Shown here: positions 1-12,711 of the stretch, piece after piece | Position numbering within the stretch: the first letter of the stretch is position 1 | Layout of the letters: every line of letters begins with the position of its first letter | From: Limnoperna fortunei | Lineage: Eukaryota > Mollusca > Bivalvia > Mytilida > Modiolidae | Direction: 5' to 3' | Assembly: GCA_944474755.1 (NCBI GenBank) | Contig: OX104111.1 | Location: forward strand, 95,460,805 to 95,524,804 | DNA length: 64,000 nt | Program-made: the position numbers and the translations under genes | The notes under the pieces: generated by a model | Seen by the model: only the letters and a program-made list of their open reading frames with translations | Told to the model about the DNA's origin: nothing | Database searches by the model: none

Positions 1-340
1 TGTGATAGACTTTAATTACCGTGCATAGCCACGAAGAGATATAAAAAAAGTCTAGAGTCTTTCTACTGCCAAGGAGAGATTTACGTCAGCACTCCTTTCA
101 TATATAAGATGTGATAACCAGTGGCAAGAGATCTATAGGTTGATCCGCACCACACTAGACGCTTATCAACTGCCCTCCATCATGACCACAAACACTCTAG
201 AAATTAAAAATAACTTATATTAATCTAAGTGATAAATAAATCCAAATATTTCAGTTGCTTTTATATTATTTGAAATATTTGTAATTACGGTGTAAGAAAT
301 TAACGATTATTTTCATTTTTTCTTATTATTTCATTCTATT
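1..340. other. Flank of NADAR copy A, duplicated at 10.8 and 18.8 kb
   Basis: There is no open frame of note. The stretch is recognisably related to about 10800-11110, sharing runs such as CCAGTGGCA, CACCACACTAGA and GCTTATCA. It therefore belongs to the segmental duplication unit upstream of the NADAR copies, not to unique sequence. A weaker relative lies at about 18790-19000. Confidence 0.6.
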
Positions 341-1604
341 ATAATTTTTAGGAAAATACAATTGCAGACTTATGAAAATGATGGTGAAACGGATTTTCAA
401 CATAATCTAGAATAGCATCTTAACATTATGCAGACAATGCCAAGAAAAACATAATCTCGAATTACAATCCGGAAAACCCGGATAAAACTCAATTTATAGA
501 AATGGCTACTTCCGACATAAGATTTTATCAAGACAACATAGAAAATACTGATCTTACTTACCATTGTAAGGATGAAATAGAAAAAGAAGGTGGAGTTGAT
601 GAAGTAAACAATCACCAAAATTTCACTGTAAGTGATCTACAAAACAATGAAAAGATTGATAAAGATAATAAATTAATATCTTAAGAAAGTAATGGAACGG
701 AAAATCAAGGAGAGCATGAAAATGAATATTCGCAAAATTACAATGTTTCAAAGAAAAAAGAGGGCATTGATAGAAGAAATCGATTCACGGGAGGCGAAAA
801 AATAATTCTGACCGTTCTAGTGAGACACAACACATTCATGAAAAGGAAAGATTCGACAACAATTTCTCTAGAAGTTATCAACAAAGGAAGGAAAAGATTG
901 ACAACCATTAGAGCAGCAACATCCAGTTACAAAAAGGAAAACCACAGAGGGCATGAAAACGAATCTTCACAAAATGTATTAAAGAAAGGAAAGGGTATTG
1001 ATAGAAAAAATAGATTTATGACAAGCGAAAGTGAAAGTCATTTTTACTCTCAGGCACAGAATACAGCTGAAAATGAAAGTTTCAAATTCTTCTGGCAGCA
1101 AAATTCTCCTTTTAGTCAAATGCATAACTGAATTTACAGTTGATGGTACAACATTTAATTGTGCAGAGTAGTATATAATTTACAGCACAGCAAGTAAGAG
1201 CAAATTTTTACAACTGATGCCAATTTAATATGTGATTTACATTTGAAAACAAAACATGTAATTTGAAATAAGCTAGGTTAATATACATGTTTGTTGGAAC
1301 GACATTTATAATGAAGGCAAAATACTGTTTCGGAATTGGGCATTTTTGCAATAATCTATTTCGATTGTAACATGTCTAACGATTGTTTTAAAATTTCGAA
1401 GCGGCTCTAAGAGGACGCTTTCAATTGTTATACTGTTTTTTTAAAACAAATCTGATCTATCCCAAAACAGTATGTTAAAGCAAATAAAATTAACGTAAAC
1501 ATATATTCTCGTCATTTTATTGAATACAAGTACCTTTAAAACAAAAATATTGAGAAATCTTAACGAAATTGCTTTGTTCAAGTTTAAAATCTTCAGTTGA
1601 ACGT

Positions 1605-1640
1605 AATATGACGTCGGAATTATAATTCTGACGTCATATT
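1605..1640. repeat. 36-bp near-perfect palindrome with two GACGTC cores
   Basis: The stretch AATATGACGTC, a 14-base spacer, then GACGTCATATT reads almost the same on the other strand; one base pair of the 18 is mismatched. It lies in the first NADAR-domain intron of copy A. It may be a small hairpin or the remnant of a MITE whose ends carry TGACGTCA. Confidence 0.75.
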
Positions 1641-2281
1641 AATTCGAATGTAGAATTGTTAAAAAAATAATGTATCAGAACTCTGTTAAATCATGAACAC
1701 ATGAACTGCATTTTTAAGTCAGGTTTAACATTTACACAAAACACACAGCTTACGCATGTGCGAAGTAAACTTATTGGAATTTTGACACGGCTTCATTAAT
1801 ATAGCTAAAGCAAGACGTCATATTAGAATACTATTTAATACGTACCCAAAAACAGATGTACATTTAGGACTAAAGCTGTGCAATTGTTTCTTCTACAAAG
1901 TAACTTGCTCAAACATGATTCATTTTGGTAGTTTTGAAATGAACTTGATTTAAATGATTGTAAGATTATTTGGGGATGTTGAGACGGAACAGGAAATTTT
2001 ACAAGAAAAGGATCCCCTCTGTCACAAACAGTTAGGCCGAAAGGTTCAAAACTTTGACCAAAAAAGGTGGGATTACCACTTGGCAACATGGCAAAGGTAT
2101 GGTACTGAATGGGCACGGTATACAACGTTAAATAATGATTTGAACAGTTCAAAGGAATTGAGTTAATAATAATAGTATACGGAGGACACATGGATGATGT
2201 TGTAATGCAAAAGATGGTACATAAGTTGACGAAGGCAGAGGGATGCTGTTAAAACAATGTATAATTTTATCTAAAGTTTAT

Positions 2282-2600
2282 TTGTTTGTATGTATATAAG
2301 TTTCTTGCAATGCTAGCAATATTTCAGCAAAATCATGGCTTCCAAATTTTATTGGTGGAGTAGACCAGAGTTACCAGTTAAAACCTATGAACTAAGGTAG
2401 GAAAACAATAGTTTTCAGTTAAGGTGTAAGACGAGCACGCCCTAACTAAAATAAAGCTTGTCAACCTCAGTGTCAACATGAATGTGATTAATAATAGTTG
2501 ACTAACTAACATTCGACTATTAAGACTTCTATTTGTATAAGAAAGACTATTGGTTGGTATAAGACAGGCAGGGGACAGCATATAAGAGTGAAAAATGGCA
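2282..2600 (-). mobile_element. Degenerate SINE, shared by copies A, B and C
   Basis: This is a reverse-oriented relic of the tRNA-headed SINE. The tail shows as ATTTCAGCAAAATCATGG, followed by a variant of the GGTGGAGGAAGCCGGAG segment (GGTGGAGTAGACCAGAG) and the head region TGACTAACTAACATTCG. The same relic sits between NADAR exons 2 and 3 in copies B (12212-12480) and C (20620-20870). The insertion therefore predates the duplications. Confidence 0.7.
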
Positions 2601-2794
2601 TTCAAAAAAGACAAATGGTGGTGTTGTTTTGAAAATGAATAATGTTAAGATTTAGCGCAATATTGCATTAATATATTTGATGAGAGATTCTCGAAACTGT
2701 AATTACTTAATTACTTAATAAAATGCATTAGTATATTGGCAATACAAATCAATAAACATATTTCCAAATTAAACTGATTGGTACTGTTGACAGG

Positions 2795-3080
2795 TTTCAG
2801 GACTCAACCCAAAAAGTTAATCATAGAGTGCCACGCTCCTTGCACATTTAAGACCCCTTTGTAGCCGCTACAAAGCATAAATTATTTTTCTTCTGAACTC
2901 CCAATCTTTTTTGTTTCAGTTAAAATTGATCACCCGACTGCCCGACAAAATGTCCTCAATATATTTATTGTTAGTGAATTCGTTCGCATGAATACAGCAA
3001 AACTATCACTCACCACTCACTTGACCTTTTTTAGTGAACCATTAAATCAAATTAACCCTCCACTAGTGTCTCTGATTGCC
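2795..3080 (+). repeat. Dispersed repeat family 2, degenerate copy
   Basis: Diagnostic pieces are GAGTGCCACGCTCCTTGCAC, GTAGCCGCTACAAA and AATACAGCAAAAC. They match the fuller copy at 14463-14885. It lies just upstream of NADAR exon 3, as it does in copies B and C. Confidence 0.65.
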
Positions 3081-4489
3081 TGATTATGAACTTTGTTTGC
3101 GCGCAACATCTTGTAATGATTATGAATACAGATTTTCATAACCGAATATCAAATGTGCTTGATTAATTATGGTGTTGTTAACAAAAACGTTTTGGAATTG
3201 TTTTAGTAAGAAAATGATTTCCTTAAATTATGGTATTATGTTCGTTTCAGTTTTCCCAGAACATGAAACTGTATAACATTATTAAAAAGACTCACCCAAA
3301 GACATTAGTAGAGGCAAGTCATTATGACAGAATAATGGGAAATCGGTTTGTCTAAAGGTGATCCCAGAGCAAAAACAGAAATTCATGGAAAGGAAAAAAT
3401 ATATTGGGCCAAACCTTAACTGAAGTACGAAATGAGTTGATGAGTAAAGAAAAGGAGGATCCTTATTCATTCGTTTTTCTCTAGTACTAGCCAAAATAAC
3501 GATATATCAAAAGTTCCAATAGTTACCGACAATGCCAATAACGACAACAACAAGGATTCCACATATAGCAAACAATCGGAGAATAAAACCTGTACAAGCC
3601 CTTATCCAACAGTTAACGACAGTGAAAACATTGTTGCCAGTCAAATCACGAAAAATGATTCTCCTGATCTAGATTCAAGCACAATAGCTTCTATTTCTCC
3701 TGCATAATGCGAAACAAACCAAAACATAATAGGCAGCAAGGATCAGTCGACACATCAGTTTCATGACAACCAAGTTAACAAGAGCAATCCAGTTGATTCT
3801 CAAGACTGTAAAAATGCAGACGATCCATCCAAGATACCAGAATCACCACCTTATAAAATATGTGAAAACAATTTGAAGGAGCAGATGTTCACTGATGCTC
3901 AAAACAAATGCAAAATAGAAGCAATAGAAACTAGACAAAGCGAACAACACGACATAGCTGACCAGCAAGAAACAGGTGCGTAAGAAAATATTATCTTTGA
4001 TACAAAGTTAAAAAACTAAAGAAATTACAATCAAACGATATGATGCAATCATTAAAGAAAAACATATCGACATTTTTGCGACGTTTGATGCTATAAAATT
4101 AACAAATGAACTTCAATAAGAGTTTACTAATCACTTTTATCAAATCATGTTCAGTTAGTAATATATCTTGTATTTTAGATAATTTATTTTATTATTTATT
4201 TGTAGTAGAACAAGACACCAAGGGTTCCATTTCCAGATTTTTGATTTTTCAGACCGTCACAATGCAGACGATGCATATGCGACGTCAGAATCTCCTGCTG
4301 ATAAAATATCTGGAAACAATTAAAAAACACCGACGTTCGCCGTCACAGAAATAAATCAGATATTAAAAGAAAATAAATAAGAGAAACACATTTGGATGAA
4401 AACACTGGTAAACCAACTGAACAACATCAAATAGCAAATTCTGATCAGCAAGTAAATTTATGTGTGTCAGAAAATAATACAAAATTATA

Positions 4490-5061
4490 ACAGTTTATGA
4501 AATTATAATCAAACAGCATGAACAGTAAGGTGTGATTAATACAGAAAATAATGTTTAATCGTGTCAATCACATCCAATCCCGTTTAATAATTACGTTTTA
4601 TTAGAAATAATTTGTTTATTATTTATTGTTAAGTTTGCTGTTTTAAGACAATTACAGTTTGTTGCATGATACATATTTTTCATATATACAAATGTTTGAT
4701 TATATTTAAAGATTAAATAAAATACATATTGTCATTTCATGTACGGTTGGTTGTTATTAAATGACATAATACAAATTGTTTTATTGTAACTGTTTGTTAA
4801 AAAGTCCCTTTAACTTAGAGGAACTGTTTCTACTGTAGTGAAGAAGCTCCCAACATAGCTTATAGTTACTTGTGATGACATCATTTATATTGCGTATAAT
4901 ACTGATAATTATTAGGTTCCGAAAATAAGCAATATCATATTTTTCAAGAGCTAGAGTTATAAATATAAGGTCTTAAGCCTGACCACTGACCCTTGTGTTA
5001 AGCTCTCCATCATTCCAACATATTTTAAATTTAATGGACATGTGTTTCAAATACATTGGAG
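4490..5061. other. AT-rich stretch without a gene
   Basis: It is intergenic sequence between the tail of NADAR copy A and the SINE at 5062. I see no open frame, RNA gene or clear repeat. Confidence 0.5.
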
Positions 5062-5330
5062 GTGGCCTCGGTGGCCTAGTGGTTAAGGTGGTTAGTCTTC
5101 TATTGATCACGTGGTCTGTCAACACTCAGGCTGCGGGTTCGAGTCTCACTGCAGGCAGGGTGTACTCGACTCCAATTTTAATTGACAAGGATTGCCTGTT
5201 TTCCTACCGAATGTCGGGGTTCTCTTCAGGTACTCCCGCTTCTGCCCCAATGAAAACTGGACGCCATTAAATAGCTTAAAAATTGCTGAAAGTGGCGTTA
5301 AACATCATTCAACAAAAACAAACACATTGG
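5062..5330 (+). mobile_element. tRNA-derived SINE, near full length
   Basis: The head is tRNA-like. A box-A-like GGCCTAGTGGTTAAGG lies near 5072 and a box-B GGTTCGAGTC near 5136, at the spacing of an internal RNA polymerase III promoter. A body follows, then the tail AAAACTGGACGCCATTAAA and GAAAGTGGCGTTAAAC, ending in CAAAAACAAACA. The tail recurs at least eight times in the window. Molluscs carry widespread tRNA-headed SINEs with conserved central and 3' parts; assigning this one to a named family would need a library comparison. Confidence 0.85.
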
Positions 5331-5389
5331 ATTTCATATGAATGCTGAAAACTATATGTGTTCATACAATGCAAATTGCAAAAAGTTGT

Positions 5390-5545
5390 TTGAATGGTGT
5401 TTAACGTCAATTTTAGAAAATTTTCAGCTATATCATTCCGTCCAGTTTTTCCAGGAGGAACTTGGAGTACCCGGAGAAAAACCACTTAACTTCGGTGGGA
5501 AATCTGCCTATCCTCGTCAATTAAGATTAGAGTCGAGGGCAGTGC
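5390..5545 (-). mobile_element. SINE tail fragment
   Basis: It is the reverse complement of the SINE 3' half: GAATGGTGTTTAACGTCA, then TCAGCTATATCATTCCGTCC and GAGTACCCGGAGAAAA. It lies about 60 bp beyond the + strand SINE, so the pair is arranged tail to tail. Confidence 0.75.
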
Positions 5546-5639
5546 AAAAAAGTAAAATTATTACAATACCAAACATTACAATTTGAAACCCCAAATAACA
5601 TTAATAATAAGAATTTTAATACAATTAGAGACATTTGTT

Positions 5640-6640
5640 GTAAGCATTACAAACCTTTAATAGTGGGAACTTACAGTCATTCTGCCCAAAGGCATTATTT
5701 GTGGCAAGTCTTTATGACAGAATATGGAATATTGGTTATTTTAAAAATGATAAATCAAAATACAAAAAATCACGTAAAAGGAAAAAACTAATTGGGCAAA
5801 ACATTGGCTGGTGAATATAACAAATTAATGAATGTAGAACCCCTTGTTAGTATGTAAAGCCATGGTGAAAACAAAAAGTATATTTGTGAAGATAACACTG
5901 ACACGAGTCCAGATGCAGAATTTAAATGGGAGATGTATGTTTTATACAACCATTACAAAAAACCACACACACTAAGATACGAATCAGGTCCGAATTTATC
6001 GTTTGTTCTCATAATGACTAAAGCGATAGTAAATGTATAAGTTACAATAAAATGTCGGACAGGGATAATACGTTGGAGAAAATAACTTTATCCTAATTTA
6101 AATAGATGAAGCTTCCTTTAGCAATGTAATATAATAAGCATTTTGTCAACTAAATACAAATAACGAGCAACACTGCCAAAATCAACATCCCCGCACCAAG
6201 ATTCCAAGTGTAGCAAGAAAATTGAAAATAAAGACTTTGCATACTTCGATCCCTCAGTTAATGACATTGGCAAAAGTCAGTCAAATAACGAAAAGATTCT
6301 CCCGATCTAGATTCAGGCATGATATGTAAACATTAGTCCTTATAATCCTTCATATCATGCAAACTGCAAAAGAAAACAAAAAGGAACGTGCAATAGAATG
6401 TGTTAAAGCATCAGTGAAATAAACTATGAAGACAAGAATATAAACAATTCAGTTGAGTCTGAATTAAGACCTTCAAATGCAGCTGATTAAGGGAAACCAA
6501 GGTTAATGAAAATACTCCAAACAATACGAGACAACATGAATAGCTCATTTATTTGATCAGCATGCAGATTAAGTTTCACTAAGTAGTGCAATAACAATTA
6601 TTAAGAAAGTTGAAAAAATTATAACCAAACAGAAAGGTGC
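5640..6640 (+). pseudogene. Second NADAR exon-3 relic and tail (A')
   Basis: At about 5655-5860 a degraded last NADAR exon is readable across frames: TGGCAAGTCTTTATGACAG corresponds to the (V)EASxxDR segment, followed by traces of the WGIG and LLGQAL segments. Downstream (about 5900-6560) are matches to the charged tails of copies A and B, and a piece related to 15730-15870. It looks like the remains of another gene unit whose earlier exons are gone. Confidence 0.6.
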
Positions 6641-6925
6641 ATTTACTACTGGGAAATAGTTTAATGACATTTTAAGACACACATTATGCAATAATAGCGA
6701 ATGTACGTGAAAAAAGCCAGTAATTGTATTATTGCATTATAACAATCTTGAAAGGATTCCTTGTACCAGTTTTTAAAATATATTACATTTGTGATGCTTT
6801 GCATACATACACATATTTGTTTTGGAGTTTGGTCAGGTTTTATAGATTAAAATTAAATTTGTTATATCATTTAAGAGTTTTTTGTTACTTTATGATGAAA
6901 CTTAAAACGGTAATTATTTTAATGT
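6640..6925. other. AT-rich stretch without a gene
   Basis: It separates the A' tail from the repeat-like segment at 6926. No supported coding or RNA feature was seen. Confidence 0.45.
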
Positions 6926-7260
6926 GCCGCCAACGAAAAGCTTTTCTGTTTGTTCGTCCGTCCGTGCGTTCCACTCCAGGTTTACCTTTGCGTTGAAGCT
7001 GTTTTTAACGAAGAAGACTTGGATCTTTATGAAACTTGGAACATAGTTACAACATGATTAGATCTTGTGTCAAAATATGTAGAGCTTTGCTCAATACTTC
7101 ACGCTTAAGTAAACTTAGAAAGAAGTGGGGATTTTGCATTATGTTAACCTTTGCGTTAAGGTTTTGCCAAACGGGTCATCTTTGTCGCAGAGACACATTT
7201 TCTTGTTTTTTAATAGTTGGTCTCATGTTTTATCAATACCTTTAATGTTGACCCCTCCAA
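6926..7260. repeat. Probable dispersed repeat fragment with GTCCGTCCGT run
   Basis: The segment starts with a GTTCGTCCGTCCGTGCG run and contains two related passages (TTTACCTTTGCGTTGAAG and TAACCTTTGCGTTAAGG). Such runs (GACGGACGG) end the tandem-repeat elements elsewhere in this window, for example at 46630. It may be a fragment of a similar element in reverse orientation. Confidence 0.4.
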
Positions 7261-8990
7261 CAAATGAAAACATTTTAATATATAAAAACTATGTATATTA
7301 AATACTATAGATTCGACTCGAAATATTGACAATCAAATATGCGTTTACATAGTTCCAAATGCACAATTACGAAACGTATTTGGACCCACAATTATTAAAA
7401 TTTTAAAACTGGCAATCAATACTGAAGAATTTAATGATATGCCAATTAAAGTTTTGTTTGGACAATAGTTGGTTGTTTCCAGATGATAACTTGAAAACGC
7501 GTCAACAGAATTTGAATTTGTTTAAACTTTGCACAGCTATTAAGTACTATAAAATAAAGATGTCAATGTAAAAATTGTCTTCCGAGATGATTTGTAGGGT
7601 GATTTGTTATTCAGTAAAATTAATTTTCATGAATATAAATGCAACCTGAAGGAATATAATTTAATGTCCCATTAAATGCCCTATTTTTGTCATAAGGGTC
7701 TAAGAGACGGTACTGTAAACTTGACAGTACAAGTTATCAAGCAAGAAGCTCTTCTTACACTCTCGGTGATCTTTACATATTATAATCTGTCAATTTCCCC
7801 TCCCAAAGAGAGGACCTTTTCCGATCACAAGATACACATCATTTGTCACTTTTGAAGGCAAATATGCCCAACCTTCATGAACACCATACGCTTTTGTTCA
7901 CAGAGTTTTATTTTGCTTATATTGTTATGGGGTTCGTGTTTGTTTGTTGTGTGCCTTTTTAAGTATTATTTTGTGTTACCCTGACTTATCTTCGATTCAT
8001 TTTTCTTGTGTATATTTTGAATATTAGCTGCTTGTTGTGTTTATGAATGTTTTGTTAGGCATGAATTATATTACATTGATTTTGTTCTTCAGATTACGCA
8101 TCGTTTTTTAAAAGATTTGCTGTTTTTTTGTTGATAAAGTTTGTTTTATCCACAAAGGTAAAAGGTACAAAAATGTTCAATAATTAAAATGCTACCTGCT
8201 ATGAAATGTTTGATGACAAAAGTAAAAATCTCTAATGGATAGAGATGTAAATGATCTTGAGGTGCGCAAATTGATGTAGGTGGGATTTCATAACAAAATC
8301 CACAAACAACAAGAACAATAATTAAACTTATATAAAATCAGAAAAATGTGAATTAAAAATAAAAATCAAGTTATTGTACGAAGCATTGACATAAGGACGG
8401 ACGATCGGAAAATTATCATCTAACACAAATATACTATTACTATCTGTATAACATACATTTAATTTTTGTCTTTTTATTAGATATACAATAATCGGGGCAA
8501 AGGTTTTAAACGTTGTTGTGCAATATATTAAGAAATTATACATGTTTATTCCGACTGTGGTTTACGATTTTAATCAAGGGTTAATAATCCTATTTGGTGG
8601 CCCTGTGCAATTGAAACAGATCGGTCGACATATCTTAATTTGGTATGAAACAAATTAAAATTGGAATTTTAGAAATGATTTTCCTCATTTTAATTCAATG
8701 TTTGGTACCATTGTACCACATTACACACTTTAAAATGTCCCACTGTAAAGACTGCCTAGACAAAATTTATTCTTCTACAGACATTCCATACCTTTCACAA
8801 TATCGAACTCATAGACACACGCAGTTACAATCAAACTCAGAAACATGAGATAAAATATAGACTGTTTGCTAATGGTGTCATGTTACCCCTTCAAAAGTTT
8901 CTTGTTACCTTTTATGAGACGCCATTGTACTATTTATTCCCCATTTTTGATAAGTATTAGATTTTTTTATTCATTTACTTTATAAATGTT
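7260..8990. other. Intergenic, no recognisable gene
   Basis: The sequence is AT-rich. The short open frames at 8328-8543 (-) and 8645-8848 (+) show no recognisable domain and look like chance frames. Confidence 0.45.
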
Positions 8991-8999
8991 TGCTTTACG

Positions 9000-9300
9000 T
9001 CAAACGAGCAGTATTTCAGCTTTATACAGGACAAGAAGTTAACAAATAATAAATAATTTCAGAAAAGATGAAACAAAGGGCAAAATGTTTAATGCCAATG
9101 GAAAATTATCGGATTTTAGCGGCTACAACAAGCCTACTCTCATCTGCATCTACAGTAGGGGTCTGCAGTGTTCCTTACCCACTGAGATCCGCAGTCTGGC
9201 TTTTCGTATTATAACCCGACAATCTAAACGAGAGGGCTTCTTATATCCGCCACCTGGGGATGCTCTGGGCAGCTCTTTGGGTCGAGCACTGTGAACCCTC
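9000..9300 (-). repeat. Dispersed repeat family 2, reverse copy in two pieces
   Basis: At 9000-9055, CGAGCAGTATTTCAGC matches the reverse complement of the family end. At 9112-9295, GGCTACAACAAG, AATCTAAACGAGAGGGCTTC, GCCACCTGGGGATGCTC and GGGCAGCTCTTTGGGTCGAG are the reverse complement of the 5' part at 14480-14590. It is interrupted by other sequence. Confidence 0.7.
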
Positions 9301-9329
9301 ATACTATAATCTCAGTCGATTTTTTTATA

Positions 9330-9960
9330 TAATCCTTTTTTATTTTTTCTGATATCACAACAACTATATTATTTTTCATACAAAAATTCAAATTTTAATA
9401 TACAAAAGTCATTTTCAGTCATCAAGATATCAATTTTTGATATCTAAAAATAGATTTTTTTTAAATCAAAAAGGGCATTTTTGATATACTAAATTGCTTT
9501 ACATTTTAATGCTAGAAAAAGCTTGCTCCTATACAAGGACATGCGCAGTTATTAAGGCGGGAGAGTTAATGACAAGAATACTGGGCGTATAAAAGGCTCA
9601 TTAAGCAGGATAAATTGACATGATACCGGGTATGTCGTAAAAAAAAATTCTGTGCCATTTACCATCGACTTTGACCAAAATTCTGCTCTGGAAGAAATCA
9701 ATGTACGAGGAAGCCATATTATAAAGCACAAATTATTTCTTAATCTCAATTTTCTTTTATCAAAAATAAAATGTTTATATCAATTATCTATTTTTTGATA
9801 TGAAAAATTTTTAGATATAAAAAATACTCGGTATTTTGTGATATCGGGTTATATCGGAACACAAAAGCTAATTTCTGAAAAAATAGAATTAATGATTTTA
9901 AAAGATAATATTTCCGATATAGCAAATAATTCGTGATATAAAAAAAATTAATTTCTAAAC
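9330..9960. repeat. AT-rich region dense in GATATC/TGATAT motifs
   Basis: Many TGATATC, GATATA and TATCAAAA words occur in both orientations on each side of a less AT-rich core (about 9510-9740). This suggests a decayed inverted-repeat element. I could not define its ends. Confidence 0.45.
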
Positions 9961-10670
9961 ATATTATTTAATATTGATTTAGTAGTGAATATATAAATAG
10001 TAAAACAGCGCCTCACAATTTTGTTCGATTGTGAAAATGATAACGAGAAAAAGTTCACAACCACTCTTTGCACAGGGAAGAAAAGGTATGATGTATATAT
10101 GAAGCCAAATTATATTTAAAAATATTCTATGCAAAGGTCCTTATTAAAAATAATATTATAGAATATTCACTTTAGTAAAATTTTGGTATGTGAATCTACT
10201 TTCGATTTGTACGTTCAGTCTAATAACTTAATTTAGACTATTTGTCTATTTATCGTCGTCATGTCCGGTGGCACACAATGCAGACATGAGTTTGTATTTT
10301 TTGTTTAGTTTCCTTGACTAGAAAGAAGGTTTAGCAGTTAACACCACGTCAAACCTTTGCACAGTTGGACCGGGTTTTCTTAATTGTTCTCCATTAAAAA
10401 AATGCGTCGATAAATGTCGTTAGCAGTTAATGATTAAGTCTCGCGGTTTGTCAGAATACCATTGAACGCTACGATAACAAACGAACTTTTGTAAACCAAG
10501 GACTCTTTAGAAAAAAAGCTGACTGTATATATTGAATTCGTGTAGTATGATATATAGACGTGTTACTGTGGAAAAATTGTCTTTTCGTAATAACAATGTA
10601 CAATATGAGATAATATACAAAATACAAGCAAAATACTGAATGAAAGTGCTTGGGCGGTGACTTTTATTAT
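9960..10670. other. Intergenic, no recognisable gene
   Basis: No supported coding, RNA or repeat feature was found. The - strand open frame at 10507-10776 lies partly in the duplicated flank of the NADAR units and looks incidental. Confidence 0.45.
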
Positions 10671-10674
10671 CGAT

Positions 10675-11110
10675 GAAGTTCCCAATGCTTCGAGTCTCAA
10701 CTACCCGGAATTTTTTGTCTGGATTTTCTTCCATAGTCTTCCACTTTCCCAAGTCATACACAAGGCAATGGGCCACTTATCACATAGCTAAGCAAAGGAT
10801 GATGAGTGCCGGGGCGTGTCCATACATCTGTAAGCTTAAGTGTAGAGGCTTTGTACTGGCAATGAGAGATTTACCCACTCGACATTCCCTTTCACATATA
10901 AGATGGGCTAGCCAGTGGCAGCAGTACATCTTCAGATTGCTCCCCACCACACTAGAAGCTTATCACTAACCTGTGGCATGACCACAAACTCACTGTAGAT
11001 ATAAGAAATAACTTATAATAATTCGAATGAAATAACTCCATATATTTCTGTTGCTTTTTATAACTTAGAACTATTTAAAATCACGCTGCATGCAATTAAT
11101 GATTATTTTA
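10675..11110. repeat. Upstream flank of NADAR copy B (segmental duplication)
   Basis: About 10680-10850 matches 18800-18960 (GAGTCTCAACTACC against GAGTCTCAACAAGA, then TTTTCTTCCATAG and GGGGCGTG). About 10850-11040 matches 60-230. It marks the left part of the duplicated unit. Confidence 0.65.
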
Positions 11111-12211
11111 ATCTTTTCATATTTTTCTTATGGATTTTTAGAAACCTAAAATTGCAGGATATGAAAATCAGAGTATCATGATGGTGAAACGGATTTTGAA
11201 CACAGTCTAGAAACGCGTCATAACATTATAAAGAAAATTCTAAAGAAACACATGATCTTGAATTAAAAATAATTTATTCATAATCAAACAAAAGTGAAAA
11301 CAAGATAAAACTGAATGTAAAGAAATGGCTTCTTCCGAAACTAAATGTTACCAAGACAACATAAAAAATACTGATACTGAAAGTGAAAGTAGTTTTTACC
11401 GTCAGGCACAACATATATCAAAAAAGAAAATTTCGAATTCTTTTGGCAGCAAAAATATCCTTTTAGTCAGTGGTATATAAGTGTTTTTACAGTTGATGGT
11501 ATAACATTCAATTGTGCAGAGCAGTTTATTATGTACAGTAAACAAGTAAGAGTAAACTGTTACAACTGTTGTTGATTAAATAACTGATATATATTTGAAA
11601 AAAAACCATGGAATTCGAAATCCAATAAATTATATACATATATGTCGAAACTAGAGACAAAATATTGTTTCGGAATTGGGCAATTTTAATTTATACATTT
11701 TAATTATCAAAAATATACATGCAGTAGTCATGAATCAGACAATTACAGTTCGTACATATGCTATTGCTGTTTAATACGTAACCGAATCAGATATACATTT
11801 AAGACTTCAGCTATGCAAAAGTAACATTTCTATGCTCAAACATGATGCGTCTTAAAAAAATCTCGTTTTTGTTGTTTTTGCATGAACATGTATTAAACGT
11901 TTGCAGGGTTATTTGCAGATGAAGAGACCGCAGAAGAAATTTTACAAGAAAAGGATCCTCGCTATCACAAACAGTTGGGTCGAAGGGTTAAAAAAAGTGG
12001 GATGACCACTGTGGGACATAGTAACACTAGCAATATAGCAAAGGTATGGTACTGAATGGGCGCAGAATAATGGCCAGAAAATGGTTTAAATAGTTCAAAG
12101 GAATAGAATAGATAATAATGTGGAAAAGTATAAGGATAACAAATGGATGACAAAGAACTTTCCAAATGCATAGGGATGCTGATTGGAAAAAATTCATAAT
12201 TTCATAAAGTT

Positions 12212-12480
12212 TGTTTGTTTGTATATATTTACTGACTTTAAAGCCATTTTAGCAATATTTCAGCTATCTCATGTCATTCTGATTTTATTGGTGGAGTAGG
12301 CCAGACTTCTCAATGAAAACCTCTAAACAGGAAGGAAAACTGGCGATAGTTCTCGGTTAAGGTGTGAGACGTGTACTCCCTAATCGAACATGCACTCTCA
12401 GTGTCAACAGAAAGGTTATTAATAGTAGATTATGACTAACATTCGACCATCGAGACTTTTCATTGTATACGGAAGACGAG
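12212..12480 (-). mobile_element. Degenerate SINE in copy B
   Basis: It is the counterpart of 2282-2600, with AGCAATATTTCAGCTATCTC, GGTGGAGTAGGCCAGA and TATGACTAACATTCGACC. Its position between NADAR exons 2 and 3 is conserved. Confidence 0.7.
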
Positions 12481-12711
12481 GGGTTGCACTAGAAATGTAA
12501 GGGAAAGATAGAAGAGAGAACAATGGTATTCAAAAGACAAAGGGGTTGTATTTAATGGAAAATGGCCGTATTGACATTCAGTACAATATCACAATTATAT
12601 ATTTGATGAGAGGTGAGTGATCGAAACTTTCGAATACAAATAATGTAATAAAATACTTTAGCAAATTGGATACAGAAATCAATTAACATACTCCAATATT
12701 AAACTGCTGTT

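Larger units (their letters stand above)
368..4490 (+). pseudogene. NADAR-domain pseudogene, copy A
   Basis: This is a decayed paralogue of the NADAR genes at 28.5-57.3 and 61.6 kb. An upstream coding piece starts after an AG at 366-367, and the best open piece starts with ATG 502 (MATSDIRFYQD). It is broken by TAA at 682-684 and by frameshifts near 800 and 900. The start of the NADAR domain is visible at 1081-1193: FFWQQNSPFSQ, then, after a frameshift, FTVDGTTFNCAE followed by a stop where Gln is expected. The donor is GTAAGA at 1194. NADAR exon 2 is 1965-2096 (LFGDVETEQEILQEKD, QLGRKVQNFD), about 20 nt shorter than the 152 nt of the intact gene. Exon 3 begins at 3251 (FSQNMKLYNIIKK, LVEASHYDRI) and shifts frame at the WGIG motif. 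An Asn/Ser/Lys-rich tail with stops follows at about 3490-3985 and 4205-4480. The exon assignments are firm; exact splice sites in a dead gene are inference. Confidence 0.85.

Noticed and set aside
1954..2166. A free-standing 70-residue protein
   Set aside because: It is the middle NADAR exon of copy A read through its donor; the conserved part ends at the GCAAAG|GTATGG junction.
5064..5140. A genuine tRNA gene
   Set aside because: The A and B boxes are present, but the fold is poor and the stretch is joined to a SINE body and tail that recur elsewhere. It is a SINE head.
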